Positions 15,907-25,194 are shown, counted from the stretch's first letter. The stretch: 64,000 nucleotides of DNA from 54-19 sp038210655 (GCA_038210655.1 JBBQWM010000009.1:62001-126000), one strand, 5' to 3'. The notes: a model not told the origin generated them from the sequence alone. A program made the numbers and translations.

Positions 15907-16320
15907 ATGTCAGAACAGGAAAATGCTCAGGCGGATCGGGCGGCTTTTGAAGCCTTAAATGCCCACGATGCCGACCGCTACGCCGATTGGCTCAACGAAG
16001 ATTTTATCTTTGAATCGGCTAATCTACCGCAACCGCTGGTAGGCCGGGAAGCCAGTCGCCAGTTTATGAAGAACTGGCTGACCGCCTTCCCGGATGTCCA
16101 TTACGAGCTTTTGGAGGTCATTACAAAGGACGATTATGTCATTAGCCGCTTTCGCTGTACTGGAACCCAGCAAGGGCCGTTTGCAGGCCATCCCCCGACC
16201 AACGGTCAGATGGACGTGCGAGGTTGTATGATAAGCCAGCTACGCGATGGTAAGCGGGCGCATTGCTGGATCTTCTGGGATACCGGCGTACTGTTGCGGC
16301 AGCTTGGCATTTTAAAATAG
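15907..16320 (+). CDS. SnoaL-like ester cyclase / NTF2-fold protein
   Basis: A 137-residue NTF2-like protein. FEALNAHDADRYADWLNEDFIFE begins the cone fold, FMKNWLTAFPDVHYELLEVI is the central helix and strand, and VISRFRCTGTQQGPFAGHPPTNGQ is typical of the SnoaL-like polyketide cyclase/ester cyclase group. The function in this subgroup is mostly undefined. I chose the ATG with AAGGAG 11 bases upstream; a TTG seven codons earlier overlaps that ribosome site. It stands alone on the plus strand. Confidence 0.75.
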   Translation: MSEQENAQADRAAFEALNAHDADRYADWLNEDFIFESANLPQPLVGREASRQFMKNWLTAFPDVHYELLEVITKDDYVISRFRCTGTQQGPFAGHPPTNGQMDVRGCMISQLRDGKRAHCWIFWDTGVLLRQLGILK

Positions 16321-16531
16321 TTAATTTAATTAGTTAATTCTAAAGATGTCAGTCCCCTTACTTTGGATTACATTAAATAAGCCAGCTGCAAATGCTTCTA
16401 AAAGCGGCCCATTGGGTAGTTATCCGATGGTGGCAACCTAGAAAGCAGGTAGTGCGCTTGAAGGGACAAAGAAGACCTTTATGGTGTTTTTTGCCAACGT
16501 GAGTAGTTGTTTAGAATAAGGGGTTGTTGAG

Positions 16532-16966
16532 ATGTACCAGGAATTTCAAAACGGCGCGTTTACGATCAGCACCGACCCGGCCCGGCTCGATAGTGAGGTA
16601 ATCTACAGCTATCTTTCGCGCTCCTACTGGGGGATAGGCCGACCGCGCCAAGTGGTTGAGCGTTCGCTAAAAAATTCGCTGTGTTTCGGGGTTTACGACG
16701 GGCCGCGCCAGATCGGGCTTGCCAGGGTCATTAGCGACTTTGCTGTTTTCGCCTACCTGTGTGATGTCTTTATTTTGGAAGAATATCAGGGGCATAGTTT
16801 GGGCAAGTGGTTGATCTCGGTCGTAACAGGTTATTCCGAGTTGCAAGGGCTACGCCGTTGGAGTCTGGCAACCAGGGACGCGCACGGTCTCTATCGTCAG
16901 TACGGCTTCAAGGAATTAAGCGCCCCCGAACGCTGGATGGAAATCTTCAACCCGCCTAAAACCTAA
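16532..16966 (+). CDS. GNAT family N-acetyltransferase
   Basis: A 144-residue acetyltransferase. The acetyl-CoA site is formed by DVFILEEYQGHSLGKWLISVV (EEYQGHSLGK is the Q/RxxGxG/A loop) and the C-terminal LATRDAHGLYRQYGFKEL. It is similar to small GNATs of the ElaA/YjdJ type. The substrate is unknown. It converges on the histidine kinase gene with a 39-base gap and no obvious terminator. Confidence 0.8.
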   Translation: MYQEFQNGAFTISTDPARLDSEVIYSYLSRSYWGIGRPRQVVERSLKNSLCFGVYDGPRQIGLARVISDFAVFAYLCDVFILEEYQGHSLGKWLISVVTGYSELQGLRRWSLATRDAHGLYRQYGFKELSAPERWMEIFNPPKT

Positions 16967-17005
16967 TGCAGACTTACCGCCCGGTTAAATCTCACGGCCT
17001 TTTTG

Positions 17006-18811
17006 TTACTGGTGGTGATGGGCGCGGGCGGCTTCGGTTGCCAGACGGACAGTGTCTTCGGGGGTGGCTCCCTGGAAATCGACGTTGAGACGCTCGGCCA
17101 GGTCGGGCAGATCGTTAAACAAGCGACCCCCGATCCCGATCAACAGATTCGGGAAAGCCTCGCGTACTTCCTGCACCACCCGTTTGATCTCGATCAGCCT
17201 CTGGCTCATGGCGATACTGAGGAGCAACACATCGGGCTGTACCTGGACCAGGGTAGTGATAAAGGCGCTAACCGGCACGTTTGCGCCCAAATTTGTAACG
17301 TTCCAACCGGCCCGCCCAAAAGCATTTGCGACCATCGTCACCCCGACCACATGTTCTTCGCCCGCGACTCCACCGATTACCAGTCGCAACCCATTATTAT
17401 TTAGCGAAGTTGCCCGCATCCGCGAAAGGAAGTCACGGACAATCCCGGTTGCCACGTGTTCGTCGCCTACCCCGATTTCACCTCGTTGCCAGCGTTCGCC
17501 TACCTCGTAGAGGCTTTCGCGCAACACATCGTCCAACTGGTTGCCGGGCAAGGTACGCTGCAAATAGTCGAGATATAACTCCGCCTCGGTCGTATCTTTG
17601 TGGGGTAACAAGAGCGTCTTGAGCAAAATCTCTTTGAAAGCCCGGATTTCGCGCTCCGGGAAAGTGTGGATCGGCAAGTTAAACAAAAAGGTACTACCTT
17701 TGCCGGGGGTAGACTCGACCCAGATGCGTCCGCTCATAAGCTCGACCAGTTTGCGCGTGATCGCCAGACCCAGGCCGGTTCCCTTGACCTCTTTGGAATG
17801 GTTGCCGTGTACTCGATAGAATTTTTCAAAGACTTTGGGTAGTTCGTCGGCTGGGATGCCGATTCCCTGATCGGTCACGCTCAATAAAACCGAGTTGGCC
17901 TCCGGGCTTTCGCAACTGGCCTTGATAAGGATTTGCCCGCCTTTGGTGGCATACTTGATCGCATTCCCGATGATATTGTTGAAAATCTGGATCAACTTGT
18001 CGCGGTCGACGCGGGCGGCGGGCAACATTTCCTCTATCTCGATTTTGAACGAATGTTTGCTGCTGCCGACCCGCAAAATTTCCACGCACTGCCGGATGAC
18101 TGGCTCTAGCTCGACTCGTTCCAGGCGCAAATCGATCCGGCCCGACTCGATCCGGCTCAGGCTCAACATATCATCAATCAGGCTGCTAAGGCGGATACTC
18201 TCGCGGTTAATCATTTCGAGCCAGACCCGGCGGCGTTCGGGTGCAGGGTCCTGGGTCAAAAGCAATTCGCTAAAGCCTTGCATGGCGCTGAGAGGGGTAC
18301 GCAACTCGTGAGAGACGACTGCCACGAATTCGTTCTTCAATCGCTCGGCAGTGTGGTCGGGGGTGGCATCGTGGATCAAAAGACCCCAGCGCCAGCCCTG
18401 CTCCGGTTCAGATTGAGAAAAGGCCACCGGGAAGAAATTCAGGCGCAGATAGCAATCTTCGGGGACTTCCTGGTCGCCCTCTAGCGCAATTGCCGCAATG
18501 GTCAGTTCTATTTCGACTGGGTGAGGCTCGGTTAGTTTCTTCAAGCTTTCCAGGGTAGTTCGCAAGTGGGCCGGTTCGTGCGCCCGCAGGCTGATCTCGG
18601 CCAGGCTTTCTTCCAGGCTCAGACCGATCAATTCCTCCTGGGTATGGGCCAGCAAGACCGTCGCTGCCTGATTGACATAACATATCCTGTGTTGGCGGTC
18701 TTCCAGCACTAAGCCATCGGGCATCGCCGCTGCCAGATGTTCGAGAGCCTGTTGCGCGGTCTTCACGATTTTAATTTTGGAGTTCGCCTCGGCAGTCAGG
18801 TCTAGTTCCAT
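17006..18811 (-). CDS. PAS histidine kinase with C-terminal cobalamin-binding domain
   Basis: A 601-residue cytosolic sensor kinase with no membrane segments. A PAS domain (about 20-130) and the HisKA box VVSHELRTPLSAMQGF with phospho-acceptor His168 come first. The HATPase domain has NAIKYA, DQGIGIP and GTGLGLAITR. A four-helix cap and a B12-binding Rossmann domain (about 390-595) follow. The cap has W441-x9-E451-H452, and the B12 domain has ExHxxG with the cobalt ligand His487, then GIGGRLF. These are the motifs of CarH/LitR photoreceptors, so the input may be light or cobalamin. I use ATG 18811, one codon after a TTG. No response regulator is adjacent. Confidence 0.88.
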   Translation of the reverse strand: MELDLTAEANSKIKIVKTAQQALEHLAAAMPDGLVLEDRQHRICYVNQAATVLLAHTQEELIGLSLEESLAEISLRAHEPAHLRTTLESLKKLTEPHPVEIELTIAAIALEGDQEVPEDCYLRLNFFPVAFSQSEPEQGWRWGLLIHDATPDHTAERLKNEFVAVVSHELRTPLSAMQGFSELLLTQDPAPERRRVWLEMINRESIRLSSLIDDMLSLSRIESGRIDLRLERVELEPVIRQCVEILRVGSSKHSFKIEIEEMLPAARVDRDKLIQIFNNIIGNAIKYATKGGQILIKASCESPEANSVLLSVTDQGIGIPADELPKVFEKFYRVHGNHSKEVKGTGLGLAITRKLVELMSGRIWVESTPGKGSTFLFNLPIHTFPEREIRAFKEILLKTLLLPHKDTTEAELYLDYLQRTLPGNQLDDVLRESLYEVGERWQRGEIGVGDEHVATGIVRDFLSRMRATSLNNNGLRLVIGGVAGEEHVVGVTMVANAFGRAGWNVTNLGANVPVSAFITTLVQVQPDVLLLSIAMSQRLIEIKRVVQEVREAFPNLLIGIGGRLFNDLPDLAERLNVDFQGATPEDTVRLATEAARAHHHQ

Positions 18812-18877
18812 CAACTACTCTCACTAATATAAGCCGTTAGGATTGGCGTGTTGTTTGGGTCGCTTGAGAACGGGCTT

Positions 18878-18907
18878 ATTATACTATTGAGAAGCTATTA
18901 ATTTCAA
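18878..18907 (-). promoter_or_regulatory. Promoter of the cobalamin histidine kinase gene
   Basis: Read on the minus strand: -35 TTGAAA (18907-18902), 18-base spacer, -10 TATAAT (18883-18878). The leader to the ATG is about 60 bases. Confidence 0.6.
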
Positions 18908-18955
18908 ATCGCCTGCTCGGTCAATGTGAGTTAGTTCTAACAAATTAGGTCTGCG

Positions 18956-19468
18956 TTAGAGCGGCTTATCCGATTGTGGTAAGTCGCCTTCGGCCTCTGC
19001 CGGGTTAAACCGCTCAAAAAGCCAGCCTGTCACCGAACCCCAGACCAGATGAGCCACGATCATCAGCACATTGCGGCGCAGAGGCTGATCGCTGGCGTGG
19101 GGCAGAATTTTGGAGGCCGGTAACCAGCCCAAATAACTGCTGGCCCAGACGATCAGTCCAAACCCGTTTCCGCTCACCAACGGCGGTAGTGTCAGCTTTT
19201 TCTGACCTGCCAGCAAGCCGTAAATTGCCCCTGCGCCCGCTCCAAAAGCAAAATGGGTCAGCAAAGTTAGCCAGAGCCTTTGCGACCGATCAGGTTGTTG
19301 CCATAATCCAGTTACTTTGCGGGCCGCTTTGGTCGTAATTTGGGCGGGTGGTAAGGAGTAACGTTCGGGCCAGGGTAACAACTTGTGCATGACCAGCATA
19401 GCTAAGGTCATGGGAGCAGTCGCCACGAACCCGGCGGCGGCCCCTTTGAAGAGTCGGGCGATAATCAC
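18956..19468 (-). CDS. YagU/DUF1440-like membrane protein
   Basis: A 170-residue protein with a GAAAGFVATAPMTLAMLVMHKLLP opening, a central GAGAGAIYGLL helix and a late VAHLVWGSVTGWLFERF helix. This layout (glycine-rich first helix with TxPM, then two or three more helices) is that of the DUF1440/YagU and related inner-membrane families, whose function is not established. The first codon is GTG after AAGGGG. The C-terminus is hydrophilic and acidic. It stands alone upstream of a repeat-rich region. Confidence 0.6.
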   Translation of the reverse strand: MIIARLFKGAAAGFVATAPMTLAMLVMHKLLPWPERYSLPPAQITTKAARKVTGLWQQPDRSQRLWLTLLTHFAFGAGAGAIYGLLAGQKKLTLPPLVSGNGFGLIVWASSYLGWLPASKILPHASDQPLRRNVLMIVAHLVWGSVTGWLFERFNPAEAEGDLPQSDKPL

Positions 19469-19646
19469 AGTTTTACATCCCCTTTCTTATTTTGGTATCT
19501 AGCTCAACCATATCTTTCAGTCCTTGAACAGCTTCTGGTTGACCCTAAATCGCAATATATGTGCCATACCGAAGCTACACTTTGGGTCTGTCTTAGACTG
19601 GACAAGTTTGAGGTTATATCCTAGAATGTAATCAGCTAAACTTAAT

Positions 19647-19750
19647 GTAACTACTCAGCTTACCCATTTTGGGCGACCACACAGGGTCGCACCCTACAAC
19701 CGATTTCGGGTAGGGGCGACCAGATAGGGTCGCCCGGTGTGAGTAGTTAC
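19647..19750. repeat. Family B palindromic element, copy B3
   Basis: Complete copy with ends GTAACTACTCAGC / GTGAGTAGTTAC and the inner arms GGGCGACCACACAGGGTCGC and its complement around CCTACAACCGATTTCGGGTAGG. It lies in the 478-base gap between the YagU-like and kinase genes. Confidence 0.85.
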
Positions 19751-19823
19751 AACTTAATTTGATAAAGATTGAAAACCAGTCAAAATATAGACGTTCAGAA
19801 AGAGAATTTATAATAATTTATAA

Positions 19824-19899
19824 TGTAGGGGCGACCCTGGTGGTCGCCCGTGAACACCTTGCTGGGTCTCCGAGGGCGACCACCAGGGTCGTCCCTACA
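19824..19899. repeat. Family B variant, copy B4
   Basis: TGTAGGGGCGACCCTGGTGG arms with a distinct central spacer (GTGAACACCTTGCTGGGTCTCCGAGGG in two halves). The same spacer occurs only in B5 at 29.4 kb, in reverse orientation. It ends 48 bases before the kinase start, so it lies in the kinase gene's promoter region. Confidence 0.85.
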
Positions 19900-19946
19900 A
19901 AACATTATGTGATCGTCTATAGAATTAGCAGAGGCCGGGGCTTGCC

Positions 19947-22900
19947 ATGATTAGTGAAAACAGCGTTTTGAATTCGCGTTATCGCCTGGATAAAAAGATC
20001 GGGCAGGGCGGCTTTGCCCAGGTTTTTCTGGCGACCGATTTGCTACTCGAGCGGCGGGTCGCTGTCAAAGTGCTTGACCCTAATCTGACCGAGGATGCCA
20101 GCTTTTTAGACCGCTTTAGTAAAGAGGCCAAAGCGATTGCGGCTTTCGATCATCCCAATATCCTGACGATCTTCGATTACGGACAAGCCGAGGGAACCGC
20201 CTATCTGGTGATGCCCTATGTCGAGGGTGGAACCCTCCACGACAAGTTACGCCAGACCAAAAGACTTAACCTGACCCAGACCAGCCAGTATTTGCAACAA
20301 GTCGCCCTCGCCCTCGACTACGCCCACCGCCGTAATATCGTTCACCGCGACATTAAGCCTCAGAATATGCTTTTGCGGGTTGAGGACGACCGCCTGTTGC
20401 TGGCCGATTTTGGGATCGCCAAAGTGCTGAGTTCGGCCAGCGCCCAAAGCCGTACCGGGGCAATGGGAACCCTTTCTTATATGTCCCCCGAACAACTGGA
20501 CGGCAATGTCGGGCGTGGGACAGACATTTATGCGCTGGGTTGCGTATTGTTCCAGGTTTTGACCGGGCAGTTGCCCTATACCGGGCCGACCGAACAGGTA
20601 GTGATGGGTCATCTTACCAGGCCGATTCCTTCGATTGTCGAGCGCAGTCAGGGCCAACTGCCCGCCGCTTTGCAGGACGTGATTGAGAAAGCGCTGGCAA
20701 AAAAACCCGAACAGCGTTACCAATCGGCCACCGAACTGGCCCAGGCTTTTCAAGCGGTGGTGGCTAATTATGCCGACTCGATGACTATGCCTGGCGGGGT
20801 CGGTTTTACTCCGCCTACCGAGGCCGACCGCACTCAGTTGCTAACCCCGGCCCAGAAGCTTTCCAATCCTACCCCACCGACCTTGCCCAAAGGCGGGCCG
20901 TCCGATGGGGCGGCAGTCGCCAATATCCAGCCTCTCATGCCTGTCTTTCCCGACCCCGGTCAGACGACCCCACTTACCCCCGCCCACCCCGTTACCGGCG
21001 GTACGCCTCCCGGTTTTTATCAGACCCCCTCCGGTAGCTTGCCACCCAAAAAGGGGCCAAACAAGCTACTGATTGGGATTGGGGCGGCGGTGGCCGTTTT
21101 GGTAGTTGCGGCGGTGGTTGTGATCGCTAATTTGGCGAGTGGTTCGTCTCGCCCGACTGGTTCTAATACGCCGCTTCCGGCAGTTATTGATGGCAAAGAG
21201 CAAAACTTTGCGGCTTTGAGCGGTCATACCGACGAAATCAAGGCGGTCGCATTTAGCCCCGATAGCAAGACGGTTGCCAGCGTCAGTGCCGACCAAACCG
21301 TTCGGCTTTGGGATATTGCCACCCGTAAATTGCTTTTTACTCTCACCGGACCTACGGACGTGATTCGGGCGCTTGCCTTTAGCCCGGATGGTAAGTTACT
21401 TGTCACCGGCAGCGATGATACTACGGCCCGCTTGTGGGAGGTCGCTACCGGCAAAGAGTTAAAGACCTTGCAAGGCCATACTGATAACGTCCGGGCGGTC
21501 GTGTTTAGCCCGGACGGTAAGACCGTCGCCACTGGCTCCTTTGATAAGACGATCAAGTTTTGGGAGGTCGCCACCGGGCAGGAATTGCCAAGATCGTTTT
21601 TAGGCCATAGCGAAGGTATTTGGGCGCTGGCGATTAGCCCGGATGGTCGGTTGTTAGCCAGTGGCAGCGCCGATAAAACGATCAAGTTTTGGGAAGTCGC
21701 TACCGGCAAGGAAATTGCGACCCTTTCCGGGCATGCCGGGGATGTCTACGCAGTCGCCTTTAGCCTGGATGGGAAATATCTGGTGAGTGGCAGCGAGGAC
21801 GAATCAGTCCGCTTGTGGGAGGTGGCAACCGCCAAAGAAGTCAAGAATCTGGCGCCCAAGTTGGGTATTATCAGATCGGTCGCCTTTAGCCCGGACAGCA
21901 AGACCGTCGCGGTTGCCACCGGCGACAAAGATATTCCTCTGATAGACGTAGCCAGTTGGAAGGTGCAGAACAGCTTGAAAAGTCAGGAAGGAGCTAATGC
22001 GGCGCTGGCTTTTAGTTTGGATGGCAAGCTTTTGGCTTCCGGCAGCGATGATAAAATTGTTCGGCTATGGCAGGTGAATAGTGGCCCGGCCCCTGCCGTC
22101 GTACCGAATGCGCCCCTCAAGGCCATCACTGCCCAGCCCACTACTGCCACCCTAACCACTGTCGCGCCCACTACTGCCGCCCCCACTACCGAAGAAGCGA
22201 CCACCGCCCCTGTAACGGCTGCCGAGGTTACAACCGCTTCTACCACCGATGCGCCCACCACTGTTGCCGTCATAGCAACCCAATTAATCAATAAGACCGT
22301 TGCGCCGCCCAAGAACGTCGCCCCAACCGCAGCACCCTCTAATGGTTTTAATCGGGGGGCTATCGAAGCCGCCTTTGCCAGCCTGCCGGGTACGACTTCG
22401 GCGATTGTGCTGCTCTCAGATGGGCAGACCGTCGAGGATGACGCAACCCGCAGTTTACCTTCCGCCAGTACCATCAAACTTTGGATCGTGGCCGCCTTTT
22501 TGGAAGAAGTTAAGGCCGGGCGGGTCAACTTGAGCGAGAGCTATACCGTCAAAAAATCTGATGCGGTTTCGGGAACGGGTATTTTGCAAAACAATGTCGG
22601 CAAGACCTACACCTTCGCCGATGTGCTGGCGGCTACCCTGATCTATAGTGATAATACCGGGGCCAATATTTTGCTCGACCGCATGGGGAGCGGCTTTGAG
22701 AAGGTCAACAGCTATGCTCAACGCAACGGCTACGCTCAGACCAAAATTCAACGGCGGTTGGCGGATGTCAATAATCCTAACAACAACTTTACTTCGGCGC
22801 GGGATGGTGCGGTTTTTATGCAACGGCTTCTCAAAGGTCAGATCATCGATAAAGCCAGTTCCGAGCGTATTCTGACAGCCCTAAAAGATCGATTGAGCTA

Positions 22901-23117
22901 TCCCGACGATCAAAACTTTTTTGGCTTGAAATCGAGCGGGCTGGAATACCGCCATATTAGCGGCGTAAACGGGCCGACTCGGAACGAAATCGGCTTTGTC
23001 TATGTCAAATCGGACGCGCCCGTCATTATTGCCCTGTTAGTTTCGGATAGCAACGGGCCGGGAGCCGAACCCTTGATTGCTTCGGCGGTCCAACAGATTG
23101 TGCAGGCGGTTAAATAA
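19947..23117 (+). CDS. Ser/Thr kinase - WD40 - beta-lactamase-like fusion protein
   Basis: A 1056-residue transmembrane protein. Residues 12-270 are a Hanks-type kinase with all key residues: GQGGFAQV loop, Lys41, HRD 133-135, DFG 154-156. After a Pro/Thr-rich linker one membrane helix (about 372-400) leads outside. Seven WD40 repeats (about 424-711), enough for a closed propeller, follow. After a Thr/Ala-rich linker (711-795) comes a class A beta-lactamase-like domain with SxxK (Ser841, Lys844) and SDN (901-903). The ExxLN omega-loop Glu and a standard KTG are not evident, so it is more likely a sensor or peptidase than a drug-hydrolysing enzyme. The SGNH lipoprotein gene follows 168 bases later. 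Confidence 0.88.
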   Translation: MISENSVLNSRYRLDKKIGQGGFAQVFLATDLLLERRVAVKVLDPNLTEDASFLDRFSKEAKAIAAFDHPNILTIFDYGQAEGTAYLVMPYVEGGTLHDKLRQTKRLNLTQTSQYLQQVALALDYAHRRNIVHRDIKPQNMLLRVEDDRLLLADFGIAKVLSSASAQSRTGAMGTLSYMSPEQLDGNVGRGTDIYALGCVLFQVLTGQLPYTGPTEQVVMGHLTRPIPSIVERSQGQLPAALQDVIEKALAKKPEQRYQSATELAQAFQAVVANYADSMTMPGGVGFTPPTEADRTQLLTPAQKLSNPTPPTLPKGGPSDGAAVANIQPLMPVFPDPGQTTPLTPAHPVTGGTPPGFYQTPSGSLPPKKGPNKLLIGIGAAVAVLVVAAVVVIANLASGSSRPTGSNTPLPAVIDGKEQNFAALSGHTDEIKAVAFSPDSKTVASVSADQTVRLWDIATRKLLFTLTGPTDVIRALAFSPDGKLLVTGSDDTTARLWEVATGKELKTLQGHTDNVRAVVFSPDGKTVATGSFDKTIKFWEVATGQELPRSFLGHSEGIWALAISPDGRLLASGSADKTIKFWEVATGKEIATLSGHAGDVYAVAFSLDGKYLVSGSEDESVRLWEVATAKEVKNLAPKLGIIRSVAFSPDSKTVAVATGDKDIPLIDVASWKVQNSLKSQEGANAALAFSLDGKLLASGSDDKIVRLWQVNSGPAPAVVPNAPLKAITAQPTTATLTTVAPTTAAPTTEEATTAPVTAAEVTTASTTDAPTTVAVIATQLINKTVAPPKNVAPTAAPSNGFNRGAIEAAFASLPGTTSAIVLLSDGQTVEDDATRSLPSASTIKLWIVAAFLEEVKAGRVNLSESYTVKKSDAVSGTGILQNNVGKTYTFADVLAATLIYSDNTGANILLDRMGSGFEKVNSYAQRNGYAQTKIQRRLADVNNPNNNFTSARDGAVFMQRLLKGQIIDKASSERILTALKDRLSYPDDQNFFGLKSSGLEYRHISGVNGPTRNEIGFVYVKSDAPVIIALLVSDSNGPGAEPLIASAVQQIVQAVK

Positions 23118-23285
23118 AAAAAGTCTCGTTAGGCGGCTGATATTTTGGTTCGCTTTTCCTGTGACTCAGTGGTTTTCTCCCGATCAGGTGAGGTTATTGA
23201 AACTCGTAGTCGGTAAAGGATCGAAACGGGTTGCAGGCGCATTATCCCAAATTGGGAGGCAATTAGTATAAAGGAGAGCCTATTT

Positions 23286-24110
23286 ATGAGAAAAGCTTCT
23301 AGTGGCTTTGGTATGGGTTTAGTCCTGATCGTACTGACGAGTCTGCTGCTGGTAGCTTGTGGCGATAGCACTGCTACCGCTGTTCTAAGTACAACCACTG
23401 CTGCCCCTACTACCCTGGCGACTACCCTTGCTACTACAACTGTCCCAACTACTACTACACCCACCACTAGCGTTGCTTCGACGACTGCTGCTCCAACTGC
23501 TACTACTGTTGCGCCCACGACTGCTGTTTCAACTTTGCCCCAACTTATCTTTGTAGGTAATTCGATTGTTAATGGTCTTGGATTATCCTCTACCGACAAT
23601 TTCCCCTATCAAACCTGGCAACTCCTGGGTATGAACAGCTATGAGTTGAAAAACATGTCAAGTCCGCGCGAGGCAACCACCAGCCTGATAATTAACTCCA
23701 GTGATAAAATTGATGTTTTATATTCGTCGGCCCGAAAGAATATCATAGTGGTTATGGAAGGGGTCAACGATTGGGCTTCTGGTAATTCCAGTGAAAAAGC
23801 TTACCAGAATTTAGTAGATTATTGCAAAGGCCGAAAAGATAAAGGCTTTAAGGTGGTAATAGTAACTCCGATTGGGCTTACTGGTACTCCACTAGCTGGC
23901 TATGACAAGCACCAGGAATATGTAAATACGGCTATTCGCAAGAACTGGCCGAGTTTTGCGGATGCTGTTGCGGATGCTGGCGCAGACCCTAATATTGGCA
24001 AAATCAGAACGGATATAACCGAATATTATCAGGCCGATGGTCGTCACCTGTCCATCAAAGGGGCTGGGGTGCTGGCTCAAATTGTAAAGGATGCAATTTT
24101 AAAAATCTAA
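23286..24110 (+). CDS. SGNH/GDSL-hydrolase lipoprotein
   Basis: A 274-residue exported lipoprotein. The signal peptide ends LLLVAC (Cys25). A Thr/Ala/Pro-rich linker runs to about residue 83. An SGNH hydrolase domain follows with FVGNSIVNG (nucleophile Ser93), GVND near 158-161 (block III Asn), and DGRHLS with Asp251 and His254 (block V DxxH). Such enzymes hydrolyse esters, often O-acetyl groups on cell-wall glycans. The linker resembles the Thr/Ala-rich linker of the preceding kinase fusion, and the two proteins should both face outward. AAGGAG precedes the ATG. Confidence 0.85.
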   Translation: MRKASSGFGMGLVLIVLTSLLLVACGDSTATAVLSTTTAAPTTLATTLATTTVPTTTTPTTSVASTTAAPTATTVAPTTAVSTLPQLIFVGNSIVNGLGLSSTDNFPYQTWQLLGMNSYELKNMSSPREATTSLIINSSDKIDVLYSSARKNIIVVMEGVNDWASGNSSEKAYQNLVDYCKGRKDKGFKVVIVTPIGLTGTPLAGYDKHQEYVNTAIRKNWPSFADAVADAGADPNIGKIRTDITEYYQADGRHLSIKGAGVLAQIVKDAILKI

Positions 24111-24127
24111 GTTTAGCGGGCGGTGAT

Positions 24128-24167
24128 GGTAAGCGGTCAACCAGTTTAACCAGCATGACCGCTTACC
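24128..24167. terminator. Hairpin between convergent SGNH and gap genes
   Basis: A perfect 12-base stem GGTAAGCGGTCA / TGACCGCTTACC with a 16-base loop. There is no long T-run on the plus strand, so it is probably a shared terminator of moderate strength. Confidence 0.55.
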
Positions 24168-24192
24168 CTACTAAAAATCAACTTTTAGGCTG

Positions 24193-25194
24193 CTACTTGG
24201 TCAGCAAGAGTTGAGCCGTTTCTGCCAACCGGGTCGAATAGCCCATTTCGTTATCGTACCAGGCGGCTATCGATAGGAAATTGCCGTCCAGGACTTGCAC
24301 CAACGGCAAATCTATCATCGAAGAAAGTGGCTCGCCGATAATCCGGGCCGAAGCATATTCTTCTTCTAGCACTCCCATCACGCCTTTGAGCGGAGCGGTG
24401 GTGGCGGCTTTGCGGAAAGCCTCTTTTACCTCATCGGTGGTCGTCGTGCGGTCGAGCAGTACGTTCAACTCGACGATGCTGCCAGTGCGGGTCGGCACGC
24501 GATAGGCTTTGCCGGTGATCGAAAGGTCGGGCCAGATAAACTTGAGCGCTTTGGCTGCGCCCGACGAGGCCGGGATAATATTTTCCGCCGCCGCCCACGA
24601 GTCGCGTCGGTCTTTCATCGGCTGATCGGTCAGCGATTGGGTATTGGTATAGGAATGGACGGTCGAGAAGAAGCCGGTTTTCACCCCGAAATTCTCCTTG
24701 AGAACCTTGACGACCGGGGCCAGCGCATTGGTCGTGCAGCTTGCCATGCTGATAATATGTTGCTCACGCGGGTCGTAAGTTTCCAGGTTGATGCCCGGCA
24801 ACAAAACCGCATCGCAATCCTGCAAAGTCTTGCTGGCGGCGCTGACCAGCACCTTTTTAGCCCCGTGTTCGAGGTGGGCGTTGGCAAACGGTCGGGTAGT
24901 CGCTCTGCCGGTGCTATCTACCACTACGTCCGCCCCCAATGCCTTCCAGTCCGGCAAATCTTTGGTTGCGTCGATGTAGGCGATTTCTTTACCGCCAATA
25001 ATCAACTTACCGTCCTTGTACCCGACTTCTTCCGGGTAGCGTCCGTAGTTGCTATCGTAGGCAAACAGATCGGCCAGGGTCGGCAAATCTTTAATATCTG
25101 AAATGGCAACTGGCACAAACAGCCCACCCTTCAAGGCCGCTTTCAAAGTAGACCGACCGATTCTCCCGAACCCGTGAATTGCAATCCTTTTCAT
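24193..25194 (-). CDS. gap: Glyceraldehyde-3-phosphate dehydrogenase, type I
   Basis: Oxidises glyceraldehyde 3-phosphate with NAD(P)+ and phosphate in glycolysis. The 333-residue protein has the N-terminal Rossmann motif IAIHGFGRIGRS, the active-site block SMASCTTNALAP with nucleophile Cys153, and the C-terminal WYDNEMGYSTR signature. I place the start at the ATG seven bases after GAAAGGAG; the open frame begins five codons earlier at a TTG overlapping that ribosome site. It is monocistronic, between two unusual signalling genes. Together with the phosphofructokinase at 2 kb it shows an active glycolytic pathway. Confidence 0.95.
   Translation of the reverse strand: MKRIAIHGFGRIGRSTLKAALKGGLFVPVAISDIKDLPTLADLFAYDSNYGRYPEEVGYKDGKLIIGGKEIAYIDATKDLPDWKALGADVVVDSTGRATTRPFANAHLEHGAKKVLVSAASKTLQDCDAVLLPGINLETYDPREQHIISMASCTTNALAPVVKVLKENFGVKTGFFSTVHSYTNTQSLTDQPMKDRRDSWAAAENIIPASSGAAKALKFIWPDLSITGKAYRVPTRTGSIVELNVLLDRTTTTDEVKEAFRKAATTAPLKGVMGVLEEEYASARIIGEPLSSMIDLPLVQVLDGNFLSIAAWYDNEMGYSTRLAETAQLLLTK

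Noticed and set aside
22340..23117. True class A beta-lactamase giving antibiotic resistance
   Set aside because: The domain is fused to a kinase and lacks an evident deacylation Glu and KTG motif, so hydrolysis is not supported.
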